Shown in pieces: positions 10,101 through 17,155 of a stretch of DNA of 64,000 bases. A program made the translations under genes and the position numbers. Each line of letters begins with the position of its first letter. The first letter of the stretch is position 1. This DNA comes from JAFAGX01 sp035622175 (lineage in GTDB: Bacteria; Acidobacteriota; Terriglobia; Terriglobales; Acidobacteriaceae). The stretch is from NCBI GenBank assembly GCA_035622175.1, contig DASPVV010000067.1:25739-89738 (forward strand), given 5' to 3'. The notes under the pieces were generated by a model, which was not told the DNA's origin, ran no database searches, and saw nothing but the letters and a program-made list of their open reading frames with translations.

Positions 10101-10467
10101 TCCGCCGTCGCCAGTCCCCAATCTCAGCAATGGTCCGGTGAGTTTCTTGCTGGTCATCAACACCACCACCCGCGTGACCACGACCACCGATAAAGGAAAG
10201 CGCGGCGGGCCGTTGTATGCAACCTGGTTGCCGCTCTCCGGCTTGGCGCTTTTGAGCATGGGAATGCGCGGATCCGCAGGCAAGCGGCGTTGGCTGGTGG
10301 GGTTTCTCGTCGTCGCCTCGCTGTCGCTGGTCTTTTTCCCGGTTGGCTGTGCCAAGTCGTCGGTGACGACGACAAGCGGAACCCCGGCGGGGACCTATAT
10401 CGTGACGGTCAGCGCGACCTCGGGTACAGCCACGCGGAACGTCATCGTGACCCTGGTGGTGCAGTGA
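7129..10467 (+). CDS. Secreted SBBP beta-propeller protein with DUF11-like domain and odd C-terminus
   Basis: Large exported protein (1112 residues). It starts with TTG, supported by GGAGGAG five bases upstream and by a signal sequence right after it (VFAALALLLSLAVFALQF). Residues about 60-270 form the N-terminal domain usual for acidobacterial SBBP proteins. From about 275 to 810 run repeated propeller blades, each with a YSTYLGG-type motif followed by AVD...NAYI.G.T.S.DFP. A DUF11/Ig-like module follows (about 815-930), then a second Ig-like region. The end carries two hydrophobic stretches, WLPLSGLALLSMG and WLVGFLVVASLSLVFFPVGC, separated by a GKRR-type basic segment, and then a last strand-rich piece with PAGTYIVTVSATSGTA. 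Probably surface-attached or secreted; function unknown. Confidence 0.85.
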   Translation: MRTNRCWLGVACLRGQVFAALALLLSLAVFALQFGAKVSPGKQSRTAGLDPGLADRQRFLTSFAHLPLIFEANQGQTDPRVRFLARGSGYALFLTAQSAVLALQDAADRSRHSAPQAAVLSMELVHSNPGADIKGNEKLPGKSNYFLGNDPAQWHANIPQFARVRYADVYPGIDLIYYGNQGRLEYDFEVAPGSDPGLVKFRFGGREPVAIAANGDLEIKLAGGEVRLEAPRVYQRIGEQQRPVQGRFELHGQHEVGIRLGAYDRGHALVIDPVLTYSTYLGGNGNEGCSVILGTGLPLSGCPAVAVDPATNAYIAGSTTSVDFPLGSSPFQSSLRGTANIFVTKFNSFANTLEFSTYLGGNGTDYTAGVGVDSATDVLVGGTTTSTNFPTTTSTYCTSVASEFKSFCTLAFQTSPASAHPHAFVSKLDPTGEVLFYSTYLSGNGTEIASGFAVGESDQNAYIIGTTTSSNIPTATSIFPATLGAYQTKPAVGSTIQFFMSKIVPTLSEASSLAYSTYFGGGNPSSGVALGGGIAVDINNNVYITGGTNFLHVGASNDFPILNAYQGCLDVVASTSTTSCPTSVTATDAFAAEFNPNAVTGSQLLYSTYLGGSGNDIGYGIATDGTNAYVTGSTASADFPITGTGVYQSSYGGGPSDAFLAKLANPITTGSTPGLVTLGYSTFLGGLATDVGLAVAVDNEQGARLAGWTNSPNIPELNNSIQAGYAGGNDAFVARIDTTGTTPTAPGHYFTYLGGTGADYGTGIAVDPLGSSYVAGETNSSNFLQIPTTPQYPPFQSTLLGTTDAFLSKLGPTISLTLTGTSSPPVVGVGNQVTFNYTISNTGDLASNIIFTDTLPPSGASFTSATVSSGSCGSATGTIVSCTIGTLNSGATSTATIILTPTAGITPSLTTLTLGNTASVTVAGCSSCTQSLTTSTLVNDYNIGVSPNYATVPAGVPATYTATLTPTGNIPNNVSITCSAGLPNGATCTEVPPSPVPNLSNGPVSFLLVINTTTRVTTTTDKGKRGGPLYATWLPLSGLALLSMGMRGSAGKRRWLVGFLVVASLSLVFFPVGCAKSSVTTTSGTPAGTYIVTVSATSGTATRNVIVTLVVQ

Positions 10468-10527
10468 AAAGCAAACTGGGAGGCAGTAGGGGGAAGCCCG
10501 ACGTTCTGATCGCGAAAGCAGTTGCCA

Positions 10528-11937
10528 TCAGGCGTTTGCCGACAATCGGTGATGGCCTTTCTGCTCCGCAATGCCGTATTGCCGTATCTTGTAAAGCAAA
10601 GCCTTGTAACTGATCTTGAGCAACGCCGCCGCTTGCTTGCGGTTCCAGTTGGTTTCCTCGAGGGCCTTGGCAATGGCCTCAGCTTCGGCCTCATCCTTCG
10701 CGCTGCGCGCCAAAGACTTCAATCCTCCGCTCCCGTTGCCGGCATTCGGCGCAGCGGGGACGAATTGTGCGCCATGGCCGTCGCTTTGAGGCCGGAGTTC
10801 CTGGATGGCGAGCTTCTCATCCCCCAAGACCAAATACCGCTTTACGAAATTGCCCAGTTCGCGCAGATTGCCCGGCCAACCATACGAGAGACATGCTTCC
10901 AACATTTCCGGAGAGACGGGCAGCGGCGGGCGCGCATAACGCTCCGAAAGTCTGGCCATGAAATGCTTGAGGAGCAGCGGGATCTCTTCCGTGCGCTCGC
11001 GCAAGGGCGGCACATGGAGGGTAAATGCGTTGAGACGGTAATAGAGGTCCTCCCGCAGCCGCTTTGACGCCAGGGCTTCGGGGATGTTGACATTCGTCGC
11101 CGCCAGGATGCGCACGTCGGCTTTGATGACCGAGCGGCTGCCTAACCTCGAGAATTGTCCATCCTGCAGGATGTGCAGCAGCTTGGCTTGGAGGGAGGTC
11201 GGCATCTCCCCGATCTCGTCGAGCAGAATCGTTCCCTTGTTGCAGAGTTCGAACTTGCCCGGTTTGGCATGATTGGCCCCGGTGAACGCTCCCGCCTCAT
11301 AGCCAAACAGTTCGCTTTCCAGCAGATCCGCGGGGACGGCCGCGCAGTTTACCTTAAGGAAGGTGCGATGAGCGCGGGGCGACAGCTTATGAATCAGCCG
11401 CGCCATGACTTCCTTCCCCGTGCCGCTTTCGCCCAGCATCAGCACCGGAATATCTACATTGGCGACCAATGCCGCCTCCGACCGTAGTTTCCGCATCGCC
11501 GGGCTGGCGGCTACGAAGAAGACATCGTCGGCAAGCTCCTCCACCTCGCCAGGAGAATTGCGCTGGTTGGCGCCGAGGCATTGATCGATCACCGTATCGA
11601 GCTCGGCTTTCTGAAATGGTTTGGTCAGGTAGTCGTAGGCTCCGAGGCGCATCGCCTGCACCACCTTGCGGGTGTCTCCCACGCAGGAGAGCATCACCAC
11701 TCTCAAGCCGGGTTGCAGTTGGCGCAGTTGCTCGAGCGCCTGCAGACCGTCCAAGCCCGGCATCAGCAAATCGAGCAATACCAGGTCGGGACGCAGGCCT
11801 TTTTGCACGCGCTCGATGGCTTCTTGGCCGGTACTGGCGGTTTCGACCCTATAGTCGTCCACTTCGAGCAAAGTACGAATGTACCGCAGCATCCCCGGTT
11901 CATCGTCGACCAACAGAATGTTCGCCGTGTTCTTCAT
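10528..11937 (-). CDS. NtrC-family response regulator, sigma-54 activator
   Basis: Cytoplasmic transcription activator of 469 residues. The receiver domain (1-120) has the acidic pair LLVDDEP, phospho-acceptor Asp near 56 (VLLDLLMPG) and the Lys in YLTKPF. The AAA+ domain has GESGTGKE (Walker A), an intact GAFTGA loop for sigma-54 contact, and LLDEIGEMP (Walker B). The C-terminal Fis-type helix-turn-helix reads NWNRKQAAALLKISYKALLYKIRQYGI. Its ATG overlaps the stop of the upstream histidine kinase gene (ATGA), so the two form a cognate pair. The C-terminal helix-turn-helix is very like that of the receiver-less activator at 13790, which may therefore share binding sites. Target genes are unknown. 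Confidence 0.93.
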   Translation of the reverse strand: MKNTANILLVDDEPGMLRYIRTLLEVDDYRVETASTGQEAIERVQKGLRPDLVLLDLLMPGLDGLQALEQLRQLQPGLRVVMLSCVGDTRKVVQAMRLGAYDYLTKPFQKAELDTVIDQCLGANQRNSPGEVEELADDVFFVAASPAMRKLRSEAALVANVDIPVLMLGESGTGKEVMARLIHKLSPRAHRTFLKVNCAAVPADLLESELFGYEAGAFTGANHAKPGKFELCNKGTILLDEIGEMPTSLQAKLLHILQDGQFSRLGSRSVIKADVRILAATNVNIPEALASKRLREDLYYRLNAFTLHVPPLRERTEEIPLLLKHFMARLSERYARPPLPVSPEMLEACLSYGWPGNLRELGNFVKRYLVLGDEKLAIQELRPQSDGHGAQFVPAAPNAGNGSGGLKSLARSAKDEAEAEAIAKALEETNWNRKQAAALLKISYKALLYKIRQYGIAEQKGHHRLSANA

Positions 11938-12869
11938 TCACCCTTTCCCGAGGGAGTCGCTTGCGGCGGCCAGAGAGGAACGATGAAGGAAAACTTCGAC
12001 CCGGCTCCGGGTTCACTCTCGACCCAAATCTTGCCGCCCATGTTGCCCACCAGCCGGCGGGCGATCGCCAGCCCCAGCCCCATGCCGGATTGGCGCTCGG
12101 TCGATGGCAGGCGGAAGAAGTCGTCAAACACCTCAATATGATATTCCGCCGGTATTCCCGGTCCGGTGTCGGACACACTGATCTTCACCGAATTGGGCAC
12201 GGCGCTGGCCTGGCGCCGGCGTTCGGTGAGGATACCCGGTTGATCCACGGTGCGTCGGTCCCACATGTGAGGCTCGGCGTGCAGCCATACCGTGCCGCCG
12301 GCGGGAGTGAACTTGGATGCGTTGTCAAGCAGGTTCGAGATCACCCGCTGTACTTTGGCCGTGTCAAAAGGGAATTCCGTCAGCTTCTGATTGGGCAGAA
12401 AATAAAGCGCCAAACCTCGGTCTTGGAAGGCGCGGGACCAGAGGCGGCAAACTTCCGACAGGCAGGCGTTCAAATCGCCAGTCTCAAACTGCATCTTCAT
12501 TTCGCCGGTTTCGAGCACGCTATAGCTGAGGAAATCCTGGATGAAGTTCTGCAACCGGCGTCCACTGGAACTCATATCGCGAAGGACTTCCTTCTGGCGC
12601 TCGTTCAGCGTGCCAAGCTTCTCGCTCTCAAGCAGTTCGATGTATCCGTTCAGGATGGCAAGCGGAGTCTTCAGGTCGTGAGCGGCGGAGGCAAGAGCAT
12701 TGGTCGTTCGCTGAAGTCGTTCCCGCAGTTGGGAATACTGCTGGGATAACTCGTTGCTGCTTAAGGCCGGATCGGAAGAGGGGTTCTCGGGATCGGCCTT
12801 TGCGGGAGCGGAGCTTGTAGCCGGCGCGGCGTCACCAGAGATGCAGGATTTTTGAACCATGAGCGCCAT
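11934..12869 (-). CDS. Soluble sensor histidine kinase (HisKA/HATPase)
   Basis: A 311-residue kinase without membrane helices or a recognisable sensor domain: only a Pro/Ser/Ala-rich leader of about 38 residues precedes the coiled dimerisation helix. The H-box is SAAHDLKTPLA with phospho-His at residue 64. The ATPase domain shows NLLDNASKF (N-box), DTGPGIP (G1) and GMGLGLAI (G2). It is co-transcribed and overlaps with the NtrC-type regulator downstream. Input may come through a partner protein or through the N-terminal helix. The promoter at 12935-12963 carries a perfect palindrome, so transcription may be controlled by another regulator. Confidence 0.92.
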   Translation of the reverse strand: MALMVQKSCISGDAAPATSSAPAKADPENPSSDPALSSNELSQQYSQLRERLQRTTNALASAAHDLKTPLAILNGYIELLESEKLGTLNERQKEVLRDMSSSGRRLQNFIQDFLSYSVLETGEMKMQFETGDLNACLSEVCRLWSRAFQDRGLALYFLPNQKLTEFPFDTAKVQRVISNLLDNASKFTPAGGTVWLHAEPHMWDRRTVDQPGILTERRRQASAVPNSVKISVSDTGPGIPAEYHIEVFDDFFRLPSTERQSGMGLGLAIARRLVGNMGGKIWVESEPGAGSKFSFIVPLWPPQATPSGKGE

Positions 12870-13218
12870 AGTAGAGAAGGCTTTTGTCCCATGCGAGGGG
12901 GGGCAACACGCAGGCTATCTTCAGTAATAGCGCGATGTTATGACAGACGTTTCCGTCTGTCAATCAAAAATGCGCAGCGAAATACCACTCATGGGCAAAA
13001 GTGTGCAGTCGAAAGTACTTATTCCCCCCGGCAGCTACGCCCGGATCGAGAGGAAAAAAAGCATGAAAACAAGGGCGAGGTCCTGAGTTCCTCGCTTGAT
13101 GCGCGCCCAAACCTCGAGTTCTCGGCTGGCAACCACAACAACCTACTCCGGGCGCATAGAAACTTTGGCCCCCAAGGTGCGGTAAAAGCGCAGAACCATT
13201 TGGAGTAGAGGGTGGATT
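12870..13218. other. Intergenic region between divergent kinase and PilZ genes
   Basis: About 350 bases. It contains the kinase promoter and palindrome described above and the ribosome-binding stretch GGTGGA before the PilZ start. No further gene is supported; the open frames here lack protein character. Confidence 0.5.
12935..12963 (-). promoter_or_regulatory. Promoter of the kinase-regulator pair with a TetR-like operator in the spacer
   Basis: On the minus strand TTGACA (12963-12958) and TAACAT (12940-12935) are separated by exactly 17 bp. A perfect 9-bp inverted repeat with a 4-base centre, TGACAGACG-TTTC-CGTCTGTCA (12941-12962 on +), fills the spacer and enters the -35 box. A dimeric repressor bound here would block polymerase. 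The spacing resembles TetR-family operators, but the regulator is not in the window. Confidence 0.6.
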
Positions 13219-13602
13219 TTGCTCCGAAGAAGGGTTGCCCCAGAACGGCGGAAATGGCAGCGTCTACCCTTGGCAATTCCCATCTTTGTCCGTGGCAAGG
13301 AGGGAAATGACAAGGAATGGTTGGAGTTTGCTACCGCGTTGAACGTCTCCGCAGGCGGAGCTCTTATAGCCGTTCGCCGTTCTTTGCCGCTTTCCGCGCA
13401 GGTTTTGCTCGAGATTCCCAGTGCTCCTCCGGTGGCGAACTCGGACTTGCCCAGGTTTTCCCGTAATTTGCAGGGCCGGGTCATGTGGAGGACCCAGGCA
13501 CAAGCCTACCAATTGGGCGGCGTGAAATTCTCGCGCGCCCTGTTGCAACCTCGCGCGGCGAGTCAAACCCTTCCGCGAAGGAAAGTCACTTCCCCAAAGT
13601 GA
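13219..13602 (+). CDS. PilZ domain protein (cyclic-di-GMP binding)
   Basis: Small 127-residue protein. RRKWQRLPL near the N-terminus supplies the RxxxR motif, and NVSAGGALI about 30 residues later supplies the N/DxSxxG motif; these two bind cyclic-di-GMP in PilZ domains. The C-terminal part has beta-strands typical of the barrel (LQGRVMWRTQ, YQLGGVKF). The start chosen is TTG at 13219 with GGTGGA upstream, which leaves about eight residues before the RxxxR motif. It stands between two sigma-54 activator loci, but no shared promoter is visible. It is probably a c-di-GMP effector; its partner is unknown. Confidence 0.8.
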   Translation: MLRRRVAPERRKWQRLPLAIPIFVRGKEGNDKEWLEFATALNVSAGGALIAVRRSLPLSAQVLLEIPSAPPVANSDLPRFSRNLQGRVMWRTQAQAYQLGGVKFSRALLQPRAASQTLPRRKVTSPK

Positions 13603-13789
13603 AAATCTTTGCCCATCCCAACCCGGTGCATATGGCCACTTTTGCTGCCTAGAATCGCCCTCACTCAGGCTCACAATGCCATCGATAAGTTAATGAATCC
13701 AAAGTAAATGTAGACTAATCACAGGTTGTCCACCGAGGCGCGAGCGCTTTGGCGCTCAGGGTGCACCTCAGATTCTCGGCGAGGAAACC

Positions 13790-14863
13790 GTGGCGATCGA
13801 ACCTGTCACTCATTTCAATGGCTTAGTGCAGTCGTTGGGGGAATTTCCCCCCGAGTCTGTGGTCTTTGGCAGCTCCGACGCCATGCAAACGCTGCGGGCG
13901 CGGATGAATAAAGTTGCCAGCGCCAATGTTCCGGTTCTGATTCATGGCGAGAGTGGCACGGGCAAGGACATCATCGCGCGCATGATTCATGCACTTTCGC
14001 CCTGGAAGACGGGACCTTTTGTCAAGGTAAACTGTCCCGCCATCCCCGCCACCCTGCTCGAAAGTGAACTCTTCGGTTACGAGAAAGGGGCTTTTACCGG
14101 TGCCTACGGTGCCAAGCCGGGCCGGGTGGAACTGGCGCATCGAGGGTCGTTGTTTCTCGATGAGATTTCAGAGCTGGATTTGGCGCTGCAATCGAAGCTT
14201 TTGCAACTGCTCCAGGACGGACAGTTCTGTCGTATCGGTGCCCAAGAGGACAAAAAGGTGGAGGTGCGGGTAGTGTGCGCCACCAACCGCCAGTTGGAAA
14301 CTGAAATTGAAAATGGAACGTTCCGCCAGGATCTGTTCTATCGCATTAACGTCGTCAGTCTACATCTTCCCCCGCTGCGCGAACGGCGGCAAGACATCGG
14401 GGCGCTGGTCGGTTATTTTCTCGAGTACTACAACCAGAAGTATAACTGCCGGGCGCGGGCTCTTTCCTCGGAGGTGATGGGCAGGCTGGAGAAGTATCAC
14501 TGGCCGGGAAACATCCGCGAGTTAGAGAACCTGATGAAGCGCTACGTGATTCTCGGTGGTGAGGACGTGATCACGGCCGAACTCGTAGCTCGAAACGGAC
14601 AAGAGTTCTTCAATCCTGAGATCAACCTGGACGGTCCTATCTCCTTGAAGAAGTTGACTCGCCAGGCGACCCGCGAGCTGGAGCGGAAGGTCATCCTCAA
14701 AGTGCTGCAAGCGCATCACTGGAACCGGAAGCAGGCCGCTCGAGCCCTCAGCATCAGCTATCGGGCGCTCCTCTATAAGATTCGGGACGCCGGTCTTCCG
14801 CCCAATCGTACTTCGCGACGATCGACCGAAGAGGCCACGGGAAGGAGCGTCGCAGCCGGTTGA
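13790..14863 (+). CDS. Sigma-54-dependent activator without receiver domain
   Basis: A 357-residue enhancer-binding protein made of an AAA+ domain and a Fis-type helix-turn-helix, with only about 25 residues before the AAA+ core. Motifs: HGESGTGKD (Walker A), YEKGAFTGA (intact sigma-54 loop), LFLDEISELD (Walker B), FYRINVVSLHLPPLRERR, and at the C-terminus HHWNRKQAARALSISYRALLYKIRDAGL. The start is GTG at 13790 with GAGG upstream. Lacking a regulatory domain, it is either constitutively active or controlled by a partner (PspF-like). Its DNA-binding helix closely matches that of the NtrC-type regulator at 10528, which suggests common or competing targets. Confidence 0.9.
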   Translation: MAIEPVTHFNGLVQSLGEFPPESVVFGSSDAMQTLRARMNKVASANVPVLIHGESGTGKDIIARMIHALSPWKTGPFVKVNCPAIPATLLESELFGYEKGAFTGAYGAKPGRVELAHRGSLFLDEISELDLALQSKLLQLLQDGQFCRIGAQEDKKVEVRVVCATNRQLETEIENGTFRQDLFYRINVVSLHLPPLRERRQDIGALVGYFLEYYNQKYNCRARALSSEVMGRLEKYHWPGNIRELENLMKRYVILGGEDVITAELVARNGQEFFNPEINLDGPISLKKLTRQATRELERKVILKVLQAHHWNRKQAARALSISYRALLYKIRDAGLPPNRTSRRSTEEATGRSVAAG

Positions 14864-15011
14864 TGCAGAGTCGGGTGAGGCCCGATTTTGTCGCGAAGCT
14901 GCTTCTCCAAGAATCCCGTTGCCGGCCTTCTCCGTGCCATTGAAAGCGACTCCACCGCTACACCCTCTTCGGCCCAGGCGAAAGATTCGATGGTTTCGCT
15001 GGTTCGGGGTG

Positions 15012-15041
15012 TTGACCGAACAAGAAACACTCGTGTAAGCT
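15012..15041 (+). promoter_or_regulatory. Candidate promoter for the lysC leader transcript
   Basis: TTGACC (15012-15017), an 18-bp spacer and a weak -10, TAAGCT (15036-15041). It would place the start of transcription near 15048, about 25 bases before the GTG of the leader peptide. The -10 match is poor. Confidence 0.35.
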
Positions 15042-15072
15042 GACACCAGTTGCTTCCTTGGAGTTGTTTCAG

Positions 15073-15204
15073 GTGACCCACTCTGCCCCAAACTGGTTGG
15101 CGCAAAGCATGCGCCTCTCGAGTGCGGGAGTTTCGTGTGGCCGGAATCTCCTGTTGATCCCCATTACAGGCGCAATCCTGATTCGCATCGGGCCGAGTGG
15201 ATGA
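15073..15204 (+). CDS. Putative Ile/Leu-rich leader peptide of the lysC-hom attenuator
   Basis: A 43-codon ORF starts at GTG 15073 with GGAG nine bases upstream (15060-15063); an internal in-frame ATG at 15109 gives a 31-residue version. The last third is rich in branched-chain codons: NLLLIPITGAILIRIG contains five Ile, four Leu and one Thr. The stop codon (15202-15204) lies inside the first arm of a competing hairpin, and an intrinsic terminator follows. The downstream genes encode aspartate kinase and homoserine dehydrogenase, the entry to Thr/Ile/Met synthesis. This is the arrangement of the enterobacterial thr and ilv leaders. No homologue can be checked here. Confidence 0.6.
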   Translation: MTHSAPNWLAQSMRLSSAGVSCGRNLLLIPITGAILIRIGPSG

Positions 15205-15268
15205 TGCAGCCGAGATCGAGAATGAGAAAGGCCATCATCCAGAAGGGGATGATGGCCTTTCGGTTTTT
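15199..15268 (+). terminator. Intrinsic terminator with competing antiterminator (attenuator)
   Basis: A perfect 15-bp stem pairs GAAAGGCCATCATCC (15226-15240) with GGATGATGGCCTTTC (15247-15261) around the loop AGAAGG, followed by GG and five T (15264-15268). An earlier copy of GGATGATG (15199-15206) can pair with the same CATCATCC (15233-15240). The terminator and an alternative hairpin therefore exclude each other. The early arm overlaps the leader stop codon: a ribosome finishing the leader would cover it and favour termination, while one stalled on the Ile codons would leave it free. Confidence 0.75.
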
Positions 15269-15297
15269 GGGGACAACGATTCGCATGAGGTCGACAG

Positions 15298-15477
15298 ATG
15301 GATGAGCTCAGAGAAAAACTGGAAAAGGTGCTGGCAGAGCATCAGCGGGAGAGCGGTCTTCACATGATCGGTGGGTGCGAAAAGCTGATTCAGCGGTTGT
15401 TATTCGAGCTGCGGTCCGCACCTGTGGGCCGAGGCACGCCCGAGAACAACTTTCCCGACGCGAATGGAGGTCATTAG
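15298..15477 (+). CDS. Small unknown protein upstream of lysC
   Basis: A 59-codon ORF between the attenuator and lysC. It begins with ATG preceded by GAGGT at 7-base spacing and ends 51 bases before the lysC ATG. The first 38 residues (starting MDELREKLEKVLAEHQRES, then GGCEKLIQRLLFELRS) look like two amphipathic helices with a single Cys; the tail is rich in Gly, Pro and Asn and probably disordered. No family was recognised. It may be translated as part of the lysC transcript. A spurious ORF cannot be excluded. Confidence 0.45.
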   Translation: MDELREKLEKVLAEHQRESGLHMIGGCEKLIQRLLFELRSAPVGRGTPENNFPDANGGH

Positions 15478-15528
15478 CTCCAGCCGGTACCCGGGAAGCC
15501 GCGACCAACCGGGAGCGAGAACCAACCC

Positions 15529-16989
15529 ATGATCGTCATGAAGTTTGGTGGGACTTCGGTCGAGGATGGCAAGGCCATCGAGCGCGTGGCCGAGATTGTC
15601 GGTTCGCGCCTGGAACAGAAGCCGGTGGTGGTCGTCAGCGCCCTGGCGCAGGTGACCGATTCGCTGGTCACCATGTCTCAGCTGGCGGCTTCTGGCGCGC
15701 TGGCCGAGGGCTTGCGCCTGCACCGCCAAATGCGGCAACGGCACTTTGCCGTGCTGGCATCCTTGTTGAATGGCCGGGGTGAAACTGAGTTGCGTGATCG
15801 GTTGCAGACACTGTTTGATTCCCTCGAGGACGTACTGCGCGGAGTTGCGGCCTTGGGCGAACTCTCTCCCCGCACGAGCGATAACCTCCTGTCTTTCGGG
15901 GAACTGTTTTCGAGCCAGATCGTCAGCATGGCCTTTCGCGCCCGGGGCATGGATGCCGTGCTCGTCGACTCCCGACTTCTGGTGGTCACCGATGCCACCC
16001 ACACTCGCGCGGTTCCGCAGCGCGAAGAAACCAACCGGCGGCTGCGTCACTCCTTGAAGCCACTGCTCAATACCGGCCGGCTGCCGGTGATGGGAGGCTT
16101 CATTGCAGCGACCGCCGACGGAATCCCAACCACTCTCGGCCGGGGCGGTTCGGATTTTTCGGCAGCCCTCGTGGGGGCTGGCCTGGGTGCGCGCAGGATT
16201 GAGATTTGGACCGACGTCGAGGGAATGATGACCGCCGATCCGCGCCTGTGTCCGGATGCCCGCCGCATCGCCGTCATCGGGTTCGACGAGGCCTCCGAGC
16301 TCGCCTATTTTGGCGCCAAAGTCTTACATCCCGCAACTCTGATCCCGGCGGTCGAGAAAAACATCCCGCTGTACATCCTCAATTCGCGGAATCCGGAGTC
16401 GAAGGGCACCTGTATACGTGCCCGGGCGCGAGCCAGTAAGACCATCGTGCGTTCGATTGCTGCCAAACGAGGCGTCAAAGTGATCAATGTTCGCCTGCCG
16501 CGGATCGTGGCTGCGCAAGGCTTTTTGCATGCTCTGTTTGAAGCCTTTGACCGCCATGCTTGCCCGGCGGATTTGGTGTCCACGTCGGAAGTAAGCGTTT
16601 CCGTGGCGGTCGAAGCCTCGCGTCATCTTGCCGGCTTGATCGACGACTTAAAGCGTTTGGGCAATGTGGAGGTCGAAGACAACAAGGCCATTCTCTGCTT
16701 GGTTGGGGAGAAACTTCGCGGTCGGATCGGCGTCGCCGCGCGCGTGTTCAGCGTGCTCGCCTCCGCGGGAATTAACGTGCACATGATTTCGCAAGGGGCC
16801 TCGGAGATCAACATCAGCTTCGTGATCGAAGAACAGGATGTTCCGGAAGCGGTCAAGCAACTGCATGCCTATTTCTTTGCCGAGAGGGCCGGGGACCCGC
16901 CATCGGTGGTGAAACAGGTATTCGAGGAGAAAGCGGTGCCGCGGGAAGGCACGAGAAGCTTTGCGCGAGCGACCGGGCCGGGTTTGTAG
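15529..16989 (+). CDS. lysC: Aspartate kinase, monofunctional, with C-terminal ACT domains
   Basis: Phosphorylates aspartate, the first step toward Lys, Thr, Met and Ile. The 486-residue protein opens with MIVMKFGGTSVEDG, the ATP/aspartate site. It also has the kinase blocks LLSFGELFSSQ, GFIAATADGIPTTLGRGGSDFSAAL and WTDVEGMMTADPR. Two ACT domains occupy about residues 305-465 (VKVINVRLPRI, then GRIGVAARVFSVLASAGINVHMIS). They normally bind Lys or Thr for feedback control. The length is nearer the LysC/type III enzymes than the short Gram-positive forms. The ATG at 15529 has GGGAGCGAGAA upstream. The attenuator described above is the likely transcriptional control. Confidence 0.94.
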   Translation: MIVMKFGGTSVEDGKAIERVAEIVGSRLEQKPVVVVSALAQVTDSLVTMSQLAASGALAEGLRLHRQMRQRHFAVLASLLNGRGETELRDRLQTLFDSLEDVLRGVAALGELSPRTSDNLLSFGELFSSQIVSMAFRARGMDAVLVDSRLLVVTDATHTRAVPQREETNRRLRHSLKPLLNTGRLPVMGGFIAATADGIPTTLGRGGSDFSAALVGAGLGARRIEIWTDVEGMMTADPRLCPDARRIAVIGFDEASELAYFGAKVLHPATLIPAVEKNIPLYILNSRNPESKGTCIRARARASKTIVRSIAAKRGVKVINVRLPRIVAAQGFLHALFEAFDRHACPADLVSTSEVSVSVAVEASRHLAGLIDDLKRLGNVEVEDNKAILCLVGEKLRGRIGVAARVFSVLASAGINVHMISQGASEINISFVIEEQDVPEAVKQLHAYFFAERAGDPPSVVKQVFEEKAVPREGTRSFARATGPGL

Positions 16990-17155
16990 GCGCTGAGCTT
17001 TTCCGAAAAGGAGACTCGTGGGGTTCGAATCACTGCTTGCCATGGATGGCCAACGGTTCGATGACCGGGATGCGATACCCCCATCTCTGACCTCCCGCCC
17101 TCGAATCCTCCGGGTCGCGCCCGGCCACCTTCGACACCCGAGGTTCGCCTGATCC

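Noticed and set aside
11469..12749. Long plus-strand ORF of 426 codons over the kinase and regulator genes
   Set aside because: It is antisense to two well-supported genes, has an Arg/Pro/Ser-rich composition and matches no family; it is a GC-codon shadow.
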